Part shown: in pieces, positions 59,782 to 64,000 of the stretch
Numbering within the stretch: position 1 is the stretch's first letter
How the letters are laid out: the number at the start of each line of letters is the position of its first letter
From: Flavobacterium sp. JAS
Lineage (GTDB): Bacteria; Bacteroidota; Bacteroidia; Flavobacteriales; Flavobacteriaceae
Assembly: GCF_020991455.1 (NCBI RefSeq)
Contig: NZ_JAJMOX010000002.1
Coordinates: forward strand, 248,001 to 312,000
Length of the DNA: 64,000 nt
Direction: 5' to 3'
The notes under the pieces: model-generated
Seen by the model: the letters and a program-made list of their open reading frames with translations, nothing else
What the model was told of the DNA's origin: nothing
Databases searched by the model: none
Made by a program: the position numbers and the translations under genes

Positions 59782-60035
59782 CGTGCTTATTGAGAATTAT
59801 TTTTTAGAGCTCTTTTATCAAAAAGCCAGTAATTCTCTTGGCTTCCTGTTTTCAATAAAAATGCTAAAGGTAAAAATAGCTCGAAAGTTGAAATAATGAT
59901 TGTCAATTTTGAAGCTATTAATAACATATTTGAAGCATCGTTTTTTGTTTCAGTCGTTGTCAGGAGAAGCGTTCATGTCTTAAAAAGTGGTTTTTATTTT
60001 TTTATTGGTTACCACTTGTTTTAATATATAGTTAA
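59782..60035 (+). other. Divergent intergenic region, left part
   Basis: AT-rich upstream region of the minus-strand symporter. No gene is supported. Regulatory sites begin at 60036. Confidence 0.4.
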
Positions 60036-60047
60036 GCAACCAGTTGT
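60036..60047 (-). promoter_or_regulatory. Weak LacI-type site 7
   Basis: GCAACCAGTTGT keeps the CAAC...GTTG dyad but has lost the central CG step. It lies 255 bases before the symporter start. It may be a weaker operator for the divergent symporter or a chance match. Confidence 0.35.
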
Positions 60048-60300
60048 TTTGTATGTCTATTTTATTAGTCTATATTGGGGATGTTTGAAAGTAAATAACA
60101 CTCATTATTTGTGATAATTGTAAAACTAATTCTATGTTCTTTTTCGATTGTTTTATAAAATTCGGAACTATATATTTTTTAAAATTCTTATTTTTAGTTG
60201 TATAAAAAGTTTTTTAGTGATTTTGATTATTTTTTGGCTCTAAATATATGTATAATCTATTTTATTGGGATTATATTTTATAATTAATAAAATAAATAAC

Positions 60301-60341
60301 ACAATCGGTTGTTTTTTTAATTGTTTTTATTGTTAAATTAG
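60301..60341 (+). promoter_or_regulatory. GH5 promoter region with operator site 8
   Basis: ACAATCGGTTGT at 60301-60312 is the exact reverse complement of the consensus. Its TTG (60309-60311) is followed after 22 bases by TAAATTAG, one base off TAnnTTTG. The arrangement resembles that at susC1. The start codon lies about 70 bases on. Confidence 0.55.
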
Positions 60342-60414
60342 CAGTAAAAAACCTACTCAAAGTGAGATAGGATATTTATTAATTAAACTATTTAACCATT
60401 AAACCATTTAACTT

Positions 60415-62343
60415 ATGAAAAGAATTCAAAAATTACTTATTCTATTTTTAGTGTTTATTCCCCTGGTACAATTATTTGCATGGCCAGGAATGCCATTGCC
60501 TCCTCTGCATATTGAAGGCAAAAATTTAAAGGATCCTTGCGGAAAAAACGTTTTGCTACATGGTGTTGCCATTACTCCCAGTCCCTGGTTTAATGGTTGC
60601 TCTTATAATCAATGTCGTTGGGATAATTATAATGTTCAAGGTTGTCTAAATTATAATAATGCCGTTATGGATGCGCTCACGGATACAAATAACGGATGGA
60701 AATTAAATTATATAAGACTTCATATTGACCCTTATTGGACCAATACACCAGGTTGCTCAGCAGCAGAAAATGATATCTCATGCTTTGATTACAATAGATT
60801 GGTAACTTATGTAAATCAAGTTATAGTCCCTTTAATTAATCATGCCAGAAGCAGAGGACTCTATGTTGTTCTTCGTCCTCCTGGCGTATGTCCTAATCGA
60901 ATTGCTTATGGGGACAATTACCATATTTATTTAAGAAAGGTATGGCAATATCTGTCGAACCATCCAAATTTAAAGAATGTAGATAATGTTATGTTCGAAA
61001 TAGCCAATGAACCTGTAGAGATACTTGGGACAAATGGAAATTGGGGTGCAACGGGTGATGAGCATTTTGCCGCTTTACACAATTACTTTCAGGATTTAGT
61101 AAATATAATTAAGGGGAATGGCGCAAATAATGTTTGCTGGATACCAGGAACAGGATATCAATCTCATTACCAGGGATATCCAAACCATTTGATAACAGGA
61201 GGTAATATAGGTTATGCTGTTCATGTTTATCCGGGATATTGGGGTGCTAATGCAGAAAACACCACTAGTTTTAACAATGCGTGGAATGCTAACGTACAGC
61301 CAATTGCTAACGTAGCACCTATTATGATAACAGAAACAGATTGGTCTCCTACTGGTGCCGAAACATGGGGTACCGGTACGACAAGCGGTTTTGGTCTTAA
61401 TCTGAAAGGCAGAATTGACGCTGCCGGAAATTGTAGTTGGAATTTACTTGCACCGGAAGGATTGATAACCAAAGCAGATCCATATAATGTTACAACTGCT
61501 TTCAATAACGATTGGGAGTCTTGTGGTGCACCAGTTAAGCAGTGGTTCTCTGCATATGCAAATAGTAATATACCATCACAAATCTGTAGTAGTGCTTCAC
61601 TGGTAAACAATGGTGTTTATGAAATTGAATTTAAAACAAATTCAAATAAAGTAATAGATCTTAAATATGGGACTAATGCAAATGGCACTGTAATTCGCCC
61701 TTGGGATAGATCAGGGGCAACAGCACAACAATGGATCGCTATTGATGCCGGAAATGGCTATTGGCGTTTTAAATCAAATGCAAGTTCTACAGGACGTGTA
61801 ATAGATCTTGATAGCGCAGATCCAACAAATGGAAAATCAATAAGACTTTGGGATAGTTATAGTAATGATGCTCAAAAATGGTTAGTAACCGATATGGGTA
61901 ATGGTTATTATAGCATAAAATCAGCCATAGATACATCAAAAGGATGGGACATTTCTAATTGTAATATGGATGGTACAGCAAATCTTCAACTTTGGGATTA
62001 TTACGGGACTTCATGCCAATTATTTAAGTTCAATAAAATAGGAAATACTTCAAAAAGTGTAGATGAGAAAAATATTTTAACAAATAATGTTGAAATAGGT
62101 ACCGGTGTCCAAGTATATCCTAATCCATCAAAGGGTGGAGAGTTTAATATTTATTTCGCTTCACAATCAGATGAAAATTATTCTCTAACGATATACTCAA
62201 TAGGCGGCGAGGTATTATATGAAACAAAAAATCTAAAATCTAATACTAATCAAGTTATTAGAACTAAACTTGCCAGAGGTATATATATGGCAATGATTTC
62301 TCAAAATTCAACTACAACAACCAAAAAGATAGTAATTGAATAG
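60415..62343 (+). CDS. GH5-type glycanase with ricin-type lectin domain and T9SS sorting domain
   Basis: The 642-residue protein has a signal peptide (cleavage near 22, 'VQLFA'). A GH5-type barrel (about 30-390) has acid/base E199 in 'MFEIANEPV' and nucleophile E308 in 'IMITETDWS'. A ricin-type beta-trefoil domain (about 400-545) has repeated 'VIDL...QQW' and 'QKW' blocks. A type A C-terminal sorting domain (about 568-642) shows 'VQVYPNPSKGG' and 'GIYMAMI'. It would be exported through the type IX secretion system, released or attached at the surface. The subfamily and substrate are not clear. Operator site 8 places it in the xylan regulon. Confidence 0.92.
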   Translation: MKRIQKLLILFLVFIPLVQLFAWPGMPLPPLHIEGKNLKDPCGKNVLLHGVAITPSPWFNGCSYNQCRWDNYNVQGCLNYNNAVMDALTDTNNGWKLNYIRLHIDPYWTNTPGCSAAENDISCFDYNRLVTYVNQVIVPLINHARSRGLYVVLRPPGVCPNRIAYGDNYHIYLRKVWQYLSNHPNLKNVDNVMFEIANEPVEILGTNGNWGATGDEHFAALHNYFQDLVNIIKGNGANNVCWIPGTGYQSHYQGYPNHLITGGNIGYAVHVYPGYWGANAENTTSFNNAWNANVQPIANVAPIMITETDWSPTGAETWGTGTTSGFGLNLKGRIDAAGNCSWNLLAPEGLITKADPYNVTTAFNNDWESCGAPVKQWFSAYANSNIPSQICSSASLVNNGVYEIEFKTNSNKVIDLKYGTNANGTVIRPWDRSGATAQQWIAIDAGNGYWRFKSNASSTGRVIDLDSADPTNGKSIRLWDSYSNDAQKWLVTDMGNGYYSIKSAIDTSKGWDISNCNMDGTANLQLWDYYGTSCQLFKFNKIGNTSKSVDEKNILTNNVEIGTGVQVYPNPSKGGEFNIYFASQSDENYSLTIYSIGGEVLYETKNLKSNTNQVIRTKLARGIYMAMISQNSTTTTKKIVIE

Positions 62344-62416
62344 CCTATTCTAAAATAATACATATAGATGTTTAGATTAACTTTATAATTTTATTGATCA
62401 TTATTTATTCATTGCA

Positions 62417-62449
62417 AAACCACTACTTTAAATTAAAGTAGTGGTTTTA
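62417..62449 (+). terminator. Terminator after the GH5 gene
   Basis: AAAACCACTACTTTAA and its exact complement form a 16-bp stem around a single A, followed by ATTTTT, 73 bases after the stop. Confidence 0.85.
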
Positions 62450-62981
62450 TTTTTCACTCCAAACTTAACAACCAGCCTGTAACTTTACAGTCAAACAGGT
62501 TAAGATACACTTAGCCTTTCTTAGGGCAAATCATTAATTTAACAAATAGAATGACATATGGTGATGAATTGTTTTTATTTCTAAACATAGCTCTTAAACA
62601 ATTCATCAGCTCAGATGCTGGTTGCTTGGCTTAATGTATTAAATCTAAATTATGCATACATTCTTTGAAAGTCTATTTTTATTTTAATCATCCATATTTC
62701 TGTCTTCTCTTTATTAAGAATTTTTTCGCCATAAACCCAGATAATTTAGATGATATATCGATTTTAATTTGATCAATGCAACAAATGAGTTAGTTCTTTG
62801 ATACAAATGAGTACTATGATAAAATCAAGTTTTAAGGACATTTACAGGGATAATTTTTTATTGCATGACTGAAGCTGAACACTATTTTTTAATGGAAGTC
62901 TTATTGAGATCAATTAGTTTTCTATTCTCAAATTGAATCTGGTTACAATACTACCTGAGGAGAAGAAAGTAAGCAGGATAA
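62450..62981 (+). other. Gene-free interval before a decayed GH5 end
   Basis: No open gene was found in these 530 bases. The following 97 bases carry a decayed GH5 C-terminal segment, so this may be the eroded remainder of that gene. Confidence 0.4.
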
Positions 62982-63101
62982 AAGTTTTCAGCAGCTGAAG
63001 GCAAGTTTGTAGATAAAGACATTCCTATTCTTTTAGGCGAATATGGAGCCTACAGTAGAAAAAGGGACACCCCCATGTTCCGCATAATATTTTACTTTTA
63101 A
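62982..63101 (+). pseudogene. GH5 glycanase remnant
   Basis: One frame, open from 62982, reads GKFVDKDIPILLGEYGAYSR at 63000-63059. 'FVDK.IP...GEYGA' is the typical nucleophile-strand block of GH5 endoglucanase-type enzymes (Glu in GEYGA). In the same frame a stop lies just upstream (62979-62981) and the downstream part loses similarity. No start or barrel remains, so this is the tail of a deleted gene. Confidence 0.65.
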
Positions 63102-63135
63102 ATAAAAAGATACTAACCAATAACCAATAATTCAC

Positions 63136-63438
63136 ATGAAAAAACTCTTTTTACTAAGCTGTATTTTTATTGTTTGTCAGAATGTTTCTTCACAAAATAA
63201 AGCTACAGAAGTAACATTGGTAAAAACAGAAAATAAAACTATTATCAATAAGCATATTTATGGTCATTTTGCAGAACATTTAGGCAAATGTATTTACGGA
63301 GGACTTTATGTTGGAGAAGACAGTAATATTTCGAATACAAAAGGAGTTCGTAATTATATATTTAGCCATAACTATACACGTAATAAAACAGTTAAAGCAA
63401 GGGAAAATACTTTCAGTTTCTTAATTATAATGGAATAA
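63136..63438 (+). pseudogene. GH51 alpha-L-arabinofuranosidase, N-terminal fragment
   Basis: The first 72 or so codons are a clear secreted GH51 N-terminus: a signal peptide ('[17 protein letters not shown]') and then '[36 protein letters not shown]'. GH51 enzymes continue for another 400-plus residues with the catalytic barrel. Here the sequence changes to an unrelated 28 codons and stops at 63438. The catalytic Glu residues are absent, so the product cannot be an active arabinofuranosidase. An internal deletion probably joined the start to the region before GH31. Confidence 0.85.
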
Positions 63439-63483
63439 CAGTTTTAAAAAACAAAAAAATATAAATCAATTAAATTATTATAA

Positions 63484-64000
63484 ATGAAAAAAGTATTTAT
63501 GATGTTTGTATTGCTAATGCTGTCTATAGGCACATTTGCACAGTCTTTTCAAAAGACGCCACTGGGAATAAAAACTTCTTTAAATGGTAATGATGTAGAA
63601 TTACAATTTTATTCACCTTCCATCGTCAGGGTTATTAAAGTTCCTAAAGGCAAAGTATTTTTAAAAGAAAGTCTTTCAGTTGTATTGTCGCCTTCAAAAA
63701 CGACATTTGAAACGCAGCAAAAAGGTAGTGTAGTCACATTAAAGTCTAATAAAATAAATGTTACGCTGGATATTACAAACGGTACCGTTGTGTTTTCTAC
63801 AGTTTCTGGACAGAATCTGTTAAAAGAAAAGAGTAATGGAACAAAATTTACGCCATTTGATGATACGGGCATACCCAGTTATAATGTTTACCAGTCTTTT
63901 ATTCTTGATCATGATGAGCCTATTTACGGACTTGGGCAACATCAGGGTGGAATCCTAAATCAAAGAAATCACCAATACCATCTTGAGCAGGGTAATGTAG
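63484..64000 (+). CDS. GH31 alpha-xylosidase/alpha-glucosidase, 3' end outside window
   Basis: ATG 63484 opens a frame that is still open at the window edge (172 codons visible). The product starts with a signal peptide ('MFVLLMLSIGTFAQ') and the N-terminal beta-sandwich of GH31 enzymes, with the diagnostic 'VYQSFILDHDEPIYGLGQHQGGILNQRN' region (in parts) near residues 135-162. The catalytic barrel is beyond the edge. In a xylan locus an alpha-xylosidase acting on alpha-xylose side groups is plausible, but alpha-glucosidase cannot be excluded. Confidence 0.85.
   Translation, partial: MKKVFMMFVLLMLSIGTFAQSFQKTPLGIKTSLNGNDVELQFYSPSIVRVIKVPKGKVFLKESLSVVLSPSKTTFETQQKGSVVTLKSNKINVTLDITNGTVVFSTVSGQNLLKEKSNGTKFTPFDDTGIPSYNVYQSFILDHDEPIYGLGQHQGGILNQRNHQYHLEQGNV

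Overview
The window reads as chromosome of a Flavobacterium-like member of the Bacteroidota. The evidence is the low G+C, SusC/SusD pairs, a hybrid two-component regulator, a T9SS C-terminal sorting domain, promoters of the TAnnTTTG type, and intergenic repeats of a kind I associate with flavobacteria. No complete RNA gene, CRISPR array or replication origin was seen.

Bases 1-13900 are an accessory, scarred region. It holds the 3' part of a TPR protein gene, a YhcG-type PDDEXK nuclease, an IS3 transposase scrap, a tRNA 3'-end remnant with its terminator (a likely attachment site), a Fic protein with its own HTH, an AbiE-type antitoxin/toxin pair whose toxin gene is frameshifted at a slippery heptamer, a jacalin-tailed GH18 protein of different base composition, an IS6-family element, membrane proteins of unknown function, a truncated esterase and a DUF1254/DUF1214 lipoprotein. 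A family of diverged repeats built on TGCCACGATTNTGCCACRA recurs six times here and nowhere else that I saw.

Bases 14000-64000 are one large xylan utilisation locus. It opens with a LacI-type regulator, then GH67 alpha-glucuronidase, an SDR oxidoreductase, UxuA and a GH10 xylanase lipoprotein. Next come a GPH symporter with a cytoplasmic GH43, a Nudix-type regulator, and xylB-xylA-tal for xylose catabolism. A first SusC/SusD pair leads a long same-strand run: GH43, SGNH esterase, a fused CE6-CE1-CE1 esterase, GH115, GH43, GH3, GH97 and a hybrid two-component regulator. A second SusC/SusD pair, a second GPH symporter on the other strand, and a GH5-ricin-T9SS protein follow. The far end has decayed GH5 and GH51 fragments and the start of a GH31 gene cut by the window edge.

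Together the enzymes would remove acetate, ferulate, (methyl)glucuronate, arabinose, galactose and alpha-xylose decorations, cut the backbone, import oligosaccharides and feed xylose to the pentose phosphate pathway and glucuronate to mannonate. A 12-bp pseudopalindrome, ACAACCGATTGT, occurs before the LacI gene, the GH67 operon, the symporter/GH43 operon (twice), susC1 (twice) and the GH5 gene, with a weaker variant by the second symporter. I infer that it is the operator of the LacI-type regulator and ties these promoters into one regulon.
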